Program-made: the position numbers and the translations under genes | Shown: positions 18,053 through 28,167 of the stretch, one piece after another | How the letters are laid out: the number at the start of each line of letters is the position of its first letter | How positions within the stretch are numbered: the stretch's first letter is position 1 | Notes under the pieces: model-generated | What the model was told of the DNA's origin: nothing | Seen by the model: only the letters and a program-made list of their open reading frames with translations | Database searches by the model: none | Assembly: GCA_020638295.1 (NCBI GenBank) | Contig: JACKIU010000002.1 | Coordinates: forward strand, 434,001-498,000 | Origin: Rhodospirillales bacterium | Lineage (GTDB): Bacteria; Pseudomonadota; Alphaproteobacteria; Micavibrionales; Micavibrionaceae | Length of the DNA: 64,000 nt | Direction: 5' to 3'

Positions 18053-18924
18053 GCTGCCAGGGCTTCCACGACCGCTTGACCAAGCCCTGCCGGGCTTTCG
18101 GAGACGACAAACCCGCATTCGCGCATTTTTTTCATCTTCGCCGGCGCCGTATCATCTGCGCCGGAAATCAGCGCACCCGCATGGCCCATGCGTTTGCCCG
18201 GAGGGGCGGTCGCCCCGGCGATAAACCCGGCAATCGGCTTTTTGTTCTTCAGACCCTGGTAGTATTCCGCCGCTTCAATCTCGGCTGTCCCGCCAATCTC
18301 GCCGATCATCAAAATAGCTTCGGTTTCCGGATCGTTCATGAACATATCGATACAATCGATAAAGTTCGTCCCGTTCACCGGGTCACCGCCGATACCGATA
18401 CAGGTCGACTGGCCCAAACCAACCGCGCCGGTCTGCGCGACGGCTTCATACGTCAAAGTCCCGGAGCGCGAAACGATTCCCACCTTGCCGCGCGTATGAA
18501 TATGCCCGGGCATAATCCCGATCTTGCATTCATCAGGCGTAATAATCCCCGGACAGTTCGGCCCGATTAAACGGGTTTTAGAGCCCTGCAACGCCGCCTT
18601 CACCTTCACCATATCCAGCACCGGAATGCCTTCGGTGATGCAGATTGCGAGGGCCATCTCGGCCTCAATCGCCTCAACAATCGCCGCAGCCGCGAATGGC
18701 GGCGGCACATAGATCACCGTCGCATTGCAGCCCGTAGCGTCCTTGGCGTCCTTCACCGTATTAAACACCGGCAAACCCAGATGCGTCTGCCCGCCTTTTT
18801 TCGGCGTCACCCCGCCGACCATCTGCGTGCCATAGGCAATCGCTTGCTCGGAATGGAACGTGCCTTGCGCCCCGGTAAAACCCTGGCAAATCACTTTGGT
18901 ATTTTTATCAACGAGTACGGACAT
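18049..18924 (-). CDS. sucD: Succinate-CoA ligase alpha subunit
   Basis: A 291-residue alpha subunit converting succinyl-CoA to succinate with nucleotide triphosphate formation. CoA-binding Rossmann part: [21 protein letters not shown]. Nucleotide/CoA motifs: [18 protein letters not shown] and [15 protein letters not shown]. The phosphohistidine is in [10 protein letters not shown] near residue 245. Length is normal. ATG 18924 is chosen because TTGAGGAATCTT precedes it. It should be cotranscribed with sucC, but a small gene lies in the 436-bp gap between them. Confidence 0.97.
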   Translation of the reverse strand: MSVLVDKNTKVICQGFTGAQGTFHSEQAIAYGTQMVGGVTPKKGGQTHLGLPVFNTVKDAKDATGCNATVIYVPPPFAAAAIVEAIEAEMALAICITEGIPVLDMVKVKAALQGSKTRLIGPNCPGIITPDECKIGIMPGHIHTRGKVGIVSRSGTLTYEAVAQTGAVGLGQSTCIGIGGDPVNGTNFIDCIDMFMNDPETEAILMIGEIGGTAEIEAAEYYQGLKNKKPIAGFIAGATAPPGKRMGHAGALISGADDTAPAKMKKMRECGFVVSESPAGLGQAVVEALAA

Positions 18925-19116
18925 AAGATTCCTCAATTTTCTAGCGTTGCGCTCTCTTTTTTATATAGCGCCCTGAAGTAAAATCAACATCCCAGCATCA
19001 GGTTTTCAACATTGAACACAAAAAAAATTCCCGCACATTGGCGGGAATTGCAAACTCTTATGCTCTTTCGATTAAAGGCCCACGACTCTCGGGGCATTTA
19101 TCGTTGCAAAACCTTT

Positions 19117-19331
19117 TTAAGAGACCTCATAAGCAAAATCATCAAAAAGCACACCAGCCTGATCATAAGCCCCCTCAAAACCAGTACCTTGCACCGTTAC
19201 AACCTCAGAAGGTGCAGTCTCCCCACTCGCTTGCGGAACTACGACAGCTCTTCCGCGCTGAAACATCTCCGCTAATTTGCTTCCAGAAACAAGACTCGTA
19301 TACCGCACCTTCCCGTTCCATCATCAGCCAT
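19117..19331 (-). pseudogene. Small unknown protein (~72 aa) between sucC and sucD, one-base shift near its start
   Basis: The ATG at 19331 has a strong AAGGAG site seven bases upstream and reads MADDGTG. The frame then shifts near 19310, and the downstream frame VRYTSLVSGSKLAEMFQRGR runs to the stop at 19117. One added G or A restores a ~72-residue protein ending GVLFDDFAYEVS. The function is unknown. The MADD start resembles those of other unknown proteins here (24374, 44638). Confidence 0.45.
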
Positions 19332-19359
19332 ACATTTTCTCCTTAAGTTAAAACAAAAA

Positions 19360-20566
19360 CTAAGCCGCCGCTTGCGCCCGTTTCGTGGCCTCAACAACTT
19401 TCTTTGCAGCGTCATCAAGGTTATCAGCCGGGATAATCGGCAGACCGGAACTTGCCATAAGCGCCTTGCCTTTGTCAACATTTGTCCCCTCCAGACGCAC
19501 GACCAACGGCACACTCAAATTCACTTCCTTGGCCGCCGCAATTACGCCTTCGGCAATCACATCACATTTCATGATCCCGCCAAAGATATTCACAAGAATC
19601 CCCTTTACGTTCGGATCGGACAAAATAATCTTGAACGCCACCGTCACGCGCTCAGCCGTGGCACCACCCCCAACATCGAGGAAGTTCGCCGGCTCGCCGC
19701 CATACAGCTTGATGATATCCATCGTCGCCATGGCAAGACCCGCCCCGTTGACCATACAGCCAATATTGCCGTCCAGCCGCACATAAGACAACTCATTATC
19801 CGCCGCAATTTTTTCGTTCTCGTCCTCTTCGCTCTCGTCACGAAGCGCAACGATATCTGGATGACGGAACAACGCGTTATCGTCAAAGTTAAACTTCGCA
19901 TCCAGCGCCATCACTTCGTCACCGGCCAAAATCATCGGGTTAATCTCAACGATTGAAGCATCCAGCTCCATGTAGCATTTGTAAAGATTTTCAAAGAACG
20001 GAAGCGCGCTCGCCTTCGCCGCCCCGGAAAGCTTCAGCGCATCAGACAGCTTTCAGCATCGGTCTTGTAATGCCGACAACCGGATCAATCGCCACTTTGA
20101 CGATCTTTCCGGATGCGTTTCGGCAACTTCCTCAATATCCATTCCGCCCTCGGTGAAACCATAAAGGTGACCTTGGCCGTCGCCCGGTCCAGCAATAACG
20201 AACAATAATATTCCTTGAAATATCCACCCCATCGGTCACATAAAGACGCTGAACCTCTTTCCCTTCCGGGCCGGTTTGCTTGGTAACCAAGATGTTGCCC
20301 ATCATCGCTTTGGCCGCCGCGCGCACATCCTCAATGCTCTTGCACAGACGAACGCCGCCTTTATCATCGGCCGCGCCTTTAAAATGCCCGGCCCCGCGCC
20401 CGCCGGCATGAATCTGCGCCTTCACAACAAACAGGCTCGTCCCGCCGGCCTGAAGCTCTTCCGCCGCTTTAACGGCTTCATCAACGCTCATCGCAGGAAT
20501 GCCCTTGGGCACCGCCACGCCGTATTTTTCCAACAGTTCTTTGGCCTGATATTCATGGATATTCAT
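19360..20566 (-). CDS. sucC: Succinate-CoA ligase beta subunit, with about five one-base shifts
   Basis: The ends are clear: the N-terminal ATP-grasp part ([39 protein letters not shown]) to ~20200, and the C-terminal part ([47 protein letters not shown]) from 19971 to 19360. Between them the expected protein is readable in alternating frames: [53 protein letters not shown]. Each junction is repaired by one base: A-runs near 20215, 20115, 20065 and 20050, and one C or G near 20148. The restored length is ~400, the usual length. The enzyme is central to the TCA cycle and its partner sucD is intact, so I treat this as an intact gene with sequence errors rather than a real pseudogene. Confidence 0.85.
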
Positions 20567-20795
20567 GGAAAGTTTCCCCAGTGGTTAATAAAGAATCTCC
20601 CCAGCAAGACTAATGCACTCTGCGCGCATTGCAACCCGTAAACATGCGCGCATGCACCTTTTTATATGCGCAGGCCCGCACTTCTTAACAAGCCGTTAAC
20701 TTAATCTTAAATTTTATCGATTATGCTGCGATATATGAAAATAGATGGTGCGATATAAACGCACCCGGACAAACGGTAAGAACAAGGGTTGATAA

Positions 20796-22767
20796 ATGGC
20801 AGAAAACGCCGAAATCACTGCAAATGCAGATTCAGTAAAAACACTGGATTTTGGCCGCATTACAAGCGCCACAACAACCTTTGCAATCCCTCCAACAGGT
20901 TTAATCTCCCGGGAAATCTGGGCCCTCATCGGCAATTTGAACCTACAAGGATTAACCGGTGTATCCTCAGGAATTGCCACCGGCCATGAAGAAAAAGAAA
21001 CCGAAGAAGAACGCGACAACCGCAAAGCCCGCGAAAAGCTCTCTTTGGCCCTGCTGCAAATCGAACTCGACCGCATGATAGAGGCGTTACGAACCAAAAT
21101 CGAAGACACCGAAAAACTGATTATAATTCTGGAAGAAGAGATCAAAGATCTACTGCAAGTAAAAGAGGAAATAGCCTCAACGCTCAAAGAATTCAAAAGC
21201 AAGTTAGAAGAAAACCGACAAGCCCGCACCGATATCGATAAATTATATGATCGGTACAACACCGGCCTTCATAAAATGCTTCCGGCAGCGGCCCATGACA
21301 ACCTCGACTTCCTTTTGCAAAGAACGGGAATTCATCACCGTACGCGCCGAACTTCTCGGCATCGACGGCCCGCGTCGCTACATCGTCTTCAAAGACGATG
21401 AAGGCCGTTATTATATCAACGACCCTCATACGCAGGAAAAACTTCTAATTGACGACCTGCCGCAAACGCAAATGAAACTGTTTGGCGAAACACTGGAAGG
21501 CAAGCGCTTTTCAATGATGGGCGATATCAGAATGCAGGAAGCGCAAGGCCGCAAGCTCGGCAACCAGACCACGCTCAAGGATGCGGAATCGTTTTACGCC
21601 GGGCAGGAAGAGCTTGCCAGAGATTTGGGCAAGATGGGCGAAGGCACCGTCAATACTGTCTTCGGCTATCGCGACACACTGCGATATCTGGAAATCGAGC
21701 GCTTTAAGCTGGATCAGGACCGCGAACAAATCGAACGGCAGATCAAGATTTATGAAGACAAACTCAGCGAAAACGCCAGAGAATTATCCGGCAAAGAAAC
21801 CGAACTCGCCGAAACCCGGGGAAAACTGGCCGAACTCAAGCAACGGCTGAACGAATTCACTGAACGCAAAGAACTGCTGGACCGGCAGATTGAAGCAACC
21901 CAAAACATGAACGCCGCCTCCGGCGAAAAAATTAAAAGCATGTTTAACGAAGCCGCAAGGCTTTACGACGACGGAAAAGGCCTCAGCTTCGAGGCAATCA
22001 GCAAGCAACTGGAACAAAACGATACCAGCAATGGAAAAATACTCTCAACCATCGCGATGCAGATGTTCGAAGTCCATCAAAGTGCTCTGGAAAAACGGGC
22101 CGAGCAAGCACAGGTTCAACAAAACACAAGCCAGATTGACGAAGCGATGAACGCCTTCGCCAGCCGTCATGAATTCCTGCAAAGCCTTTACGGTGAAGGG
22201 CCGGGACAATGGGCTCTGGACAATCTGGCCGACTGGATGATTGAGGCGGGCGCCCTTACGGCTGATGATAAAGTTCAGAAAGCTTGGGAAAATCCCATCA
22301 CACTCGACGGCAAAGGCGTCTATCGCGATAATAAAACGCTGAAACTCTACACATACGATGAAACCACAGAAACGCGTACTTATATCGAAAACCCTGTCAT
22401 CATCGCCGAACTTTATAAACGCGCCAATGTCGATGGCGATCTCTTTATGAACGAAACCCCGAACAGTGAAGACGCTGAGAACGGTTTCGTCGATACGTTC
22501 AGAGCCTTACTCGCCGCCGATGAATTACGCAAAGCGATCAAAAGCGTCGAAATAACCGCCAAATTCAACGCCCTAAACGCCCAAACCGAGGCCGCCGCCC
22601 TAGCGCAAAAGCATGGTGTAGACATAAAATTCCCCGCCGCCCGTCATGAAGATGCCGGCCAACTGTCCAGCACCTACAACAAGGACGTAATCCCCTCCCA
22701 AAACACAGAGATTGCCATTACAGAACAAGACGTTAACCAACGTCCAACCACGAGCCCTGCGTCATAA
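20796..22767 (+). pseudogene. Large coiled-coil protein of unknown function (~656 aa), one frameshift
   Basis: Frame one runs from ATG 20796 (MAENAEITANADSVKTLDFG) to about 21315. The protein continues in another frame from REFITVRAELLGIDGPRRYI to 22767. The N-terminal 60 residues are non-helical. Then come two long coiled coils (~residues 65-150, IELDRMIEALRTKIEDTEKL; ~300-390, DREQIERQIKIYEDKLSENA), with a compact segment between them (YIVFKDDEGRYYINDPHTQE) that looks like a small beta domain. There is no signal peptide or membrane helix. I recognise no family. It heads a plus-strand run with the genes at 22894 and 24374. A secreted effector or structural rod are both possible. Confidence 0.6.
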
Positions 22768-22893
22768 CCCCCAAAATATTTCCAAAACGTTAATAAAATA
22801 TAAATCTTTACATATTAAGATAAACGCGTGCGTGGGATATTGTCGACAATCTTAAAAATCTCCACGCAAAGCGAAAAAAGGGTGTAGAACTAG

Positions 22894-24249
22894 GTGTCAC
22901 TACTAAGTTACATAGAAGATGAAAAACCACAAATTTTGCCGGAGAATACGCCTGCAGAAAACACCCTCTCGCAATTTGAAATAAGCGGCCCTCTCTCTGA
23001 AAAGCGGCAAATGGACCTGACCATGATGACGCGCTATGGAGCCGCCAGCAGTGCCACATCAAACGGGGTGCCGACAGAAACAGAACAGCAAAAACGCGAA
23101 AAACAATTCAGAGACACATTAGCAAACCTCTGGTTACCGGCTGAAGTCGAAGCATTCCTTAATCAGCATCAACATGTATTCGACAGTATCGTTGAAGATA
23201 TACTCGGAACCGATGATGTTGCGGAACAAGCGAAACTTAGAGAGCAGCTCCATAAGGATCTCTCTGAGGAAATGCGTAAAAATCCGGAGTTTGATAAATA
23301 CACAGACGAACAGCTCCACGACATGATTGATGAAAAGTTCACGCAATCTCTGGCACAACAGCTCATGAACAACAACCCTGAACTTTCGGCAGAAGATGCC
23401 CGCGAAAAAGCGGAAAACATGGTTCAGAAAATGAAAGAATATGCGCAAAATAATCCTGACTTTGCCGCTAAAGTTAATCAATTTAAAGAAGACTCTGTTG
23501 AGGCTGCCCGGAAGGCTGAGGAAGAAGGCGGCTATTCGCAAAATGCGGATGAATTCGATCTCAACGGACAACTTGCCGGGATTCTAATTGATGAACAACA
23601 AATCCTGACCCAGCAAAACGAAACCCTGGACGCTCAATTCAAAACAGATATTGACGCACTGCCGGAACATTTACAGCCCTACGCAGAAAAACTGCGGGAT
23701 AACGCCATCAATACTTACAGTTATGATCCAGACGCAGAACAAGTTGACATCGATTACAGCGCACTTTCCGCAGAAGACCGCGCAACGCTGGAAGCGCTGG
23801 ATGAAAAATTCAGCGACCGGGCCGCCGAAATGGAACTCAACAGAGCCGAAATTAGCGAACTCGACCTGGAAATCAAAGATTTACAAAAAAGCACCAGCGA
23901 AGTCACACAATCAACACAAGCGGATAACCCCGGAAGCCCAACCCTTGAACGAAATTTCACAAGAGAAGCGCAAATTGAACAGGCCGCAACACTTGCACAA
24001 ACTTTGCACGGAAATATAAGCCCCGGCGAAATTCGCGATATCGCCGAGTACAACGATATTCCCTACGAAATCATGGAACAGGAAGTCGCAAAACTCGAAG
24101 AGCAAAACTACAACGGCATCAAAATCGTTGCCCCTGAAACCGCCGCGCCGGCCCCTAACATGGAGGCTGTAGCAGAAGTTTCCACCGCTCCGCAACCAGC
24201 CGCAGAGCAACAAATATCACCCCCCGTGGCGCCCGGCATGATGAGCTAA
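22894..24249 (+). CDS. Acidic helical protein of unknown function (451 aa)
   Basis: Starts with GTG (MSLLSYIEDEKPQILPENTP); no strong ribosome site. It is mostly helical and very acidic: NPELSAEDAREKAENMVQKM and DRAAEMELNRAEISELDLEI suggest coiled coils at ~170-215 and ~285-330. An NISPGEIRDIAEYNDIPYE segment near residue 375 is helix-turn-helix-like in shape only. The C-terminus is Ala/Pro-rich and disordered. No signal peptide or transmembrane helix. It is 126 bp after the coiled-coil gene and 124 bp before the lysozyme-domain gene, so the three may form one transcription unit. No family recognised. Confidence 0.65.
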   Translation: MSLLSYIEDEKPQILPENTPAENTLSQFEISGPLSEKRQMDLTMMTRYGAASSATSNGVPTETEQQKREKQFRDTLANLWLPAEVEAFLNQHQHVFDSIVEDILGTDDVAEQAKLREQLHKDLSEEMRKNPEFDKYTDEQLHDMIDEKFTQSLAQQLMNNNPELSAEDAREKAENMVQKMKEYAQNNPDFAAKVNQFKEDSVEAARKAEEEGGYSQNADEFDLNGQLAGILIDEQQILTQQNETLDAQFKTDIDALPEHLQPYAEKLRDNAINTYSYDPDAEQVDIDYSALSAEDRATLEALDEKFSDRAAEMELNRAEISELDLEIKDLQKSTSEVTQSTQADNPGSPTLERNFTREAQIEQAATLAQTLHGNISPGEIRDIAEYNDIPYEIMEQEVAKLEEQNYNGIKIVAPETAAPAPNMEAVAEVSTAPQPAAEQQISPPVAPGMMS

Positions 24250-24373
24250 AAACAGCACTCACCCGGCCAATCCCCCGCAATATTAACCAAAAATTAACTC
24301 CTGTTCTTCATAATGGGGGCAAGAAAAAAGAACAAAAACTTTGCGGTAATTTTGAATTGAAGAGGGTGACATT

Positions 24374-25648
24374 ATGGCTGATGATAATTCAGCGACAACT
24401 CCCGATAAGACAGAAAATACGGATCAGGATAAAAACCTGACGCCGAAGTTTACGGCTGCCGATAACGGCGCAACCACCCCCGATGTCAACGCCCCCAAAG
24501 GCGACGCACCGGCAGACAAAAACATCGCCGGAAGCCGTGAAAAAATCAACCCTGAATTCAAAAAAACCGCCGAAGACGAGGCTGCCAAGGCCAAGAAAAA
24601 GAAAAAGTCCGGCGACCTCCTCACCCGCGACCTCACCGACATTGAAAGAGAAACCGGCGAACGCTGGATTAAAGATGAAAACGGCCGCATCATCGGCGTG
24701 GCCGTCTTTTCAAACCCGAAATTGAGTACCGGCAGTGTCTTTTCCAAACTCTTCCAAGCCATATTCGCGATGTTTTCCAGCGATGAAATGGCCGCCGAAA
24801 TAACTCTCAACGCGCTCTACCCGCCCGGGCCGAAATATCCTGATTATAACGATATCGTCGGCGGCGACTCGGCTCCCAAAGATTGGGCCTTCGACACGCA
24901 GGCCATAGCCCTTCAACAGAAGAAAGACGCTCTCAAAGAAGTCATAAAAGATAAAAACCACCCGGACCGACAGCTTTCCCCAAAAGATTTTGTCAGCAAA
25001 CTCATCGGTGATGATGCCGCCATCAAAGCCATCGAACCGCAACTCAACCGCCTGATGGACGCCATTTTGACCAAAGAGTCAAACGGCGACCCGACCGTCA
25101 TTTATGATTACCGCAACAAAACCCTTCCGGGACAGGGGCCGGGCGTGAACGGATACTGGACCGGTCTGCACCCTGGCGACAAAACACAACTCGGTACAGT
25201 TGTGCCGGACATTACAAAAATGACGGTCAACGAAGTCATCGACTGGCAGGCGAAATACCTCAATGAACAATACTCGATTAAAGGCCCTGATGGCGAATTT
25301 ATAATCCCTGGAAAAACGGGGTCTCCGGCGGCAGGCGCATTCCAGTTCGTATGGGGAACGCTCAAGCACGAACGCGACATCGGTCATATCGACGGCAATC
25401 GCCTTTTCGACTGGGAAGCCCAAACCGAACTTGCCGCAAAACGCTATATGTTACGAATTGAAAACGCGACTAAAGGTGCCAAGACTGTCAACGAGGTTGA
25501 GACAAGACTTTATAAAGAATTCGGCGAAGAATGGGAAAGCCTGAAAGGCGACGAGATTAAACAACTCATGCGCGAAATAGCGCAGGCTCTAAAACCCGAA
25601 CCGCCGGCACAAGTTGCCAGCGCATCGCCAACCCCGCCCCAAACCTAA
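24374..25648 (+). CDS. Protein with a lysozyme/muramidase-like C-terminal domain, no signal peptide
   Basis: 424 residues. The N-terminal ~75 residues are disordered and Asp/Thr/Lys-rich (MADDNSATTPDKTENTDQDK, then a KAKKKKKSG run). The C-terminal half (~225-380) has the plan of phage-type muramidases: ILTKESNGDPTVIYD, where the Glu would be the catalytic acid, then KMTVNEVIDWQ, then GSPAAGAFQFVWGTL. This resembles endolysins with a TESGG...T..E....Q...G.YQF pattern. With no N-terminal signal it must either stay in the cytoplasm or leave by a dedicated system or lysis. AGAGGGTGACATT precedes the ATG. It is followed by a secreted transglycosylase gene, so two wall-cutting domains lie side by side. 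The domain call is by eye. Confidence 0.6.
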   Translation: MADDNSATTPDKTENTDQDKNLTPKFTAADNGATTPDVNAPKGDAPADKNIAGSREKINPEFKKTAEDEAAKAKKKKKSGDLLTRDLTDIERETGERWIKDENGRIIGVAVFSNPKLSTGSVFSKLFQAIFAMFSSDEMAAEITLNALYPPGPKYPDYNDIVGGDSAPKDWAFDTQAIALQQKKDALKEVIKDKNHPDRQLSPKDFVSKLIGDDAAIKAIEPQLNRLMDAILTKESNGDPTVIYDYRNKTLPGQGPGVNGYWTGLHPGDKTQLGTVVPDITKMTVNEVIDWQAKYLNEQYSIKGPDGEFIIPGKTGSPAAGAFQFVWGTLKHERDIGHIDGNRLFDWEAQTELAAKRYMLRIENATKGAKTVNEVETRLYKEFGEEWESLKGDEIKQLMREIAQALKPEPPAQVASASPTPPQT

Positions 25649-25794
25649 AACATGGCAGACGATTTAGATCAAATCCGGTCTAAACTTATCCATTCATTTA
25701 CCCAAAGCATGACACACTAAAAGAACAAGGTGCGCCGCGCCCTTGAAAACCGTTATCCAAACCCCGTTCTACCAATCAAAAAACAAAACTGCGT

Positions 25795-26766
25795 ATGACC
25801 CGTTTATTACTGATCCTCTTACTTATCGCCTTGTGCCCGGCCCCGCTTTGGGCCGCCGATAGCTGTATCAAACCGGCCAGCGTCATGCTGCTGCAAAGTG
25901 AAGATGAAAAACGCCTCGAACGCGCGCGCGCACTCAAAGCCTATCTCAAAGCCCAAGGCCAAAACACCCAACTGGCCAGCGCCATCTACAAAGCCTCCCT
26001 CAAAACCGGGGTTGATTTCGAACTCATGGTCCTCAAGGCCAAAATGGAAAGCGATCTGGGCCGCCTCACCGTCTCCGCGCATTCTTCCGCGCGCGGCAGT
26101 TTCCAATATATCGAACCCACATGGCTCACCCTGATGCGCCGCTATGGCGAAGAAGCCGGATACCCGCACTATGCCGCCGCCATCGAGCGCCCGAATTTTC
26201 CCGGCCCGCCGCGCCTGAAAACCAAAAACCCTTATCTGAAGGCGGAAATCCTCGCCCTGCGCCACGACCCGGAAACCTCGGCCCTCATCAAAGCCTATCA
26301 AATCCGTGAGGAAACCGCCGTCATCCAAAGCTATAAAGGTGGCGGTAAAGTCACCGCCACCGATCATTACATCGCCCACATGCTCGGCCTCTCACTGGCC
26401 AAAGAATTCTATCGCATGAAAAACCGCGGCTTGATCATCGCCGTCGCCAAACTCAATAACCCGGCCATGCGCGAAGCCGCCAAACTGAACCGCGCCTTCT
26501 TTTATGACGGCAAGCGCCCTCTCACCGCCCGTGAAGCCTATGGTCGTTTTGAGCGCAAAGTACAAAAAGAATTCGCCGGTATTCAAACTGTGGCCGCCCA
26601 AAACAAAACGCCAGCCTGCATGGATGCCGGGCCGACGCCTGCTTTGGCAAAACTGGAAGAACTTACGCCGCTTTGCTCCGGTTCCCGAGCAGAGCCTCAA
26701 CAGCCTTTCTCTCTTCACGCAGCTCTGCATCCGTGGCATCCATGCGCGCGCGTGAGAACGCATTGA
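25795..26766 (+). CDS. Secreted lytic transglycosylase-like protein
   Basis: 323 residues with a clear signal peptide ([20 protein letters not shown], cut near AA-DS at residues 20-22). The domain has the soluble lytic transglycosylase pattern: [16 protein letters not shown], with the catalytic Glu, then [17 protein letters not shown]. It would cleave peptidoglycan glycan strands in the periplasm. The last ~35 residues ([20 protein letters not shown]) overlap the end of mdh on the other strand by 104 bp and look out of place, so the natural stop may have been earlier and lost, or the overlap is real. A weak promoter region precedes it. Confidence 0.75.
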   Translation: MTRLLLILLLIALCPAPLWAADSCIKPASVMLLQSEDEKRLERARALKAYLKAQGQNTQLASAIYKASLKTGVDFELMVLKAKMESDLGRLTVSAHSSARGSFQYIEPTWLTLMRRYGEEAGYPHYAAAIERPNFPGPPRLKTKNPYLKAEILALRHDPETSALIKAYQIREETAVIQSYKGGGKVTATDHYIAHMLGLSLAKEFYRMKNRGLIIAVAKLNNPAMREAAKLNRAFFYDGKRPLTAREAYGRFERKVQKEFAGIQTVAAQNKTPACMDAGPTPALAKLEELTPLCSGSRAEPQQPFSLHAALHPWHPCARVRTH

Positions 26767-27664
26767 TCTCCAGCCCTTGCACGATTTCATACGTCCCATC
26801 GCCCGCGCAGGTGCACGGATAGCCGTAGATCACGCCCGGTGCGATGCCATAAGATCCATCCGAAGGCACCGCCATCGACACCCAGTCGCCTTTCGGCGTG
26901 CCCAGCGCCCAACCCCGCATATGATCGATCGCCGCCGAGGCCGCTGAAGCTGCCGAGGATGCACCGCGTGCTTTTATAATCGCTGCGCCGCGCTGCTGCA
27001 CCGTAGGAATAAACGCGCTCTCATACCAGCCCTGATCAACCTTCGACATCGCCGAAACGCCACCGACGCTCGCCTGATGCAAATCCGGATATTGCGTCGA
27101 ACTGTGGTTGCCCCAGATGATCATCTTTTTGATATCGGTCGAATGCATATCGGTCTTTTCCGCCAGCTGCGAAATCGCCCGGTTGTGATCGAGCCGCACC
27201 ATCGCGCTAAAAGATTCCGCAGGTAGATCCGGCGCGTTTTCCTTGGCGATCAGGCAATTTGTGTTGGCCGGATTGCCCACCACCAGCACCTTCACATCAC
27301 GGCTGGCATGGTCATTCAGCGCCTTGCCCTGCGGTCCGAAAATCCCGCCATTGGCGGTGAGCAAATCGCTGCGCTCCATCCCCTCTTTGCGCGGCATCGA
27401 ACCGACCAGCAGCGCATAATCCACGTCTTTAAACGCCACGTCGAGCTGATCCGTCGCCACGATCCCCGCCAGCAGCGGAAACGCACAATCATTCAACTCC
27501 ATCACCACGCCTTGCAGCGCGCCCATCGCCGGCGGAATTTCCAGCAAGTGCAAAATCACCGGCTGGTCGTCGCCAAGCATCGCCCCCGAAGCAATGCGAA
27601 ACAAAAGAGCATATCCAATTTGACCGGCCGCACCGGTCACCACAACACGTTTAGGAGATTTCAT
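26663..27664 (-). CDS. mdh: Malate dehydrogenase
   Basis: A 333-residue NAD-dependent malate dehydrogenase, oxidising malate to oxaloacetate. NAD-binding [20 protein letters not shown] starts at residue 6; [15 protein letters not shown] and [14 protein letters not shown] carry the substrate Arg and Asp; [14 protein letters not shown] holds the catalytic His. This is the longer Mdh type (GAAGQIGY), not the ~320-residue LDH-like type (GSGNIGG) that many alphaproteobacteria carry next to sucCD. ATG 27664 has AAGAAGG upstream. It is the outermost member of the TCA cluster, displaced from sucC by ~6 kb of foreign-looking genes. Its 3' end overlaps the transglycosylase gene. Confidence 0.95.
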   Translation of the reverse strand: MKSPKRVVVTGAAGQIGYALLFRIASGAMLGDDQPVILHLLEIPPAMGALQGVVMELNDCAFPLLAGIVATDQLDVAFKDVDYALLVGSMPRKEGMERSDLLTANGGIFGPQGKALNDHASRDVKVLVVGNPANTNCLIAKENAPDLPAESFSAMVRLDHNRAISQLAEKTDMHSTDIKKMIIWGNHSSTQYPDLHQASVGGVSAMSKVDQGWYESAFIPTVQQRGAAIIKARGASSAASAASAAIDHMRGWALGTPKGDWVSMAVPSDGSYGIAPGVIYGYPCTCAGDGTYEIVQGLEINAFSRARMDATDAELREERKAVEALLGNRSKAA

Positions 27665-27742
27665 GAGATGAGCCTTCTTCTTAAATGATTCTAAAACTTG
27701 AAAAAGGCTACAATTTTCACCCCAAAGGAGCAAGAACGAACA

Positions 27743-28000
27743 TCATCGCATATCAATACAAACTTGCTGCAACCCATTGTCCACTGACACACCACACGTC
27801 CTGTACGAAACACGCCGCATATTTACACCTGCATTCCTTAAAGCCTCTTCAAAAAAATGCCTGGCATCCTCCAGCGTCGTACCCTCCACAACAGCTCTCA
27901 GCGTTACATCATGCAACCCCTCAGCACTAACTTGTACCCCTTGCTGTCCAAATTTTTCCCGAAGAATCCCTTGCGTTTGCTCAGCATCTACCATAATCAT
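27743..28000 (-). CDS. Small unknown protein (85 aa)
   Basis: A soluble 85-residue protein from ATG 28000 with GAGGTGAAG seven bases before it. Alternating helix and strand (LREKFGQQGVQVSAEGLHDV, EDARHFFEEALRNAGVNMRR) suggest a compact alpha/beta fold. I recognise no family. It lies upstream of mdh by 78 bp on the same strand, so cotranscription is possible. About 165 bp of AT-rich sequence with no gene lies between it and the DUF2336 gene. Confidence 0.6.
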   Translation of the reverse strand: MIMVDAEQTQGILREKFGQQGVQVSAEGLHDVTLRAVVEGTTLEDARHFFEEALRNAGVNMRRVSYRTCGVSVDNGLQQVCIDMR

Positions 28001-28167
28001 ATCTTCACCTCAAAATAATTTAGTTACACAAAAACAACTAAACAAAGATCATATATAACCAATAACAATAGATGGCAGTAATAAAACGTCACCATACACA
28101 ACAATCATCCACAACGATATGTATATGAAACACCTCTGCCCAACGAACGCCAGAGGCGATACGAAAT

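Noticed and set aside
19360..20566. sucC as a true pseudogene
   Set aside because: Repairs are single bases mostly in homopolymers, sucD is intact, and similar faults recur in other important genes.
25652..25720. 22-codon frame MADDLDQIRSKL... after the lysozyme-domain gene
   Set aside because: Too short to support without a ribosome site or homologue; mentioned only for its MADD start.
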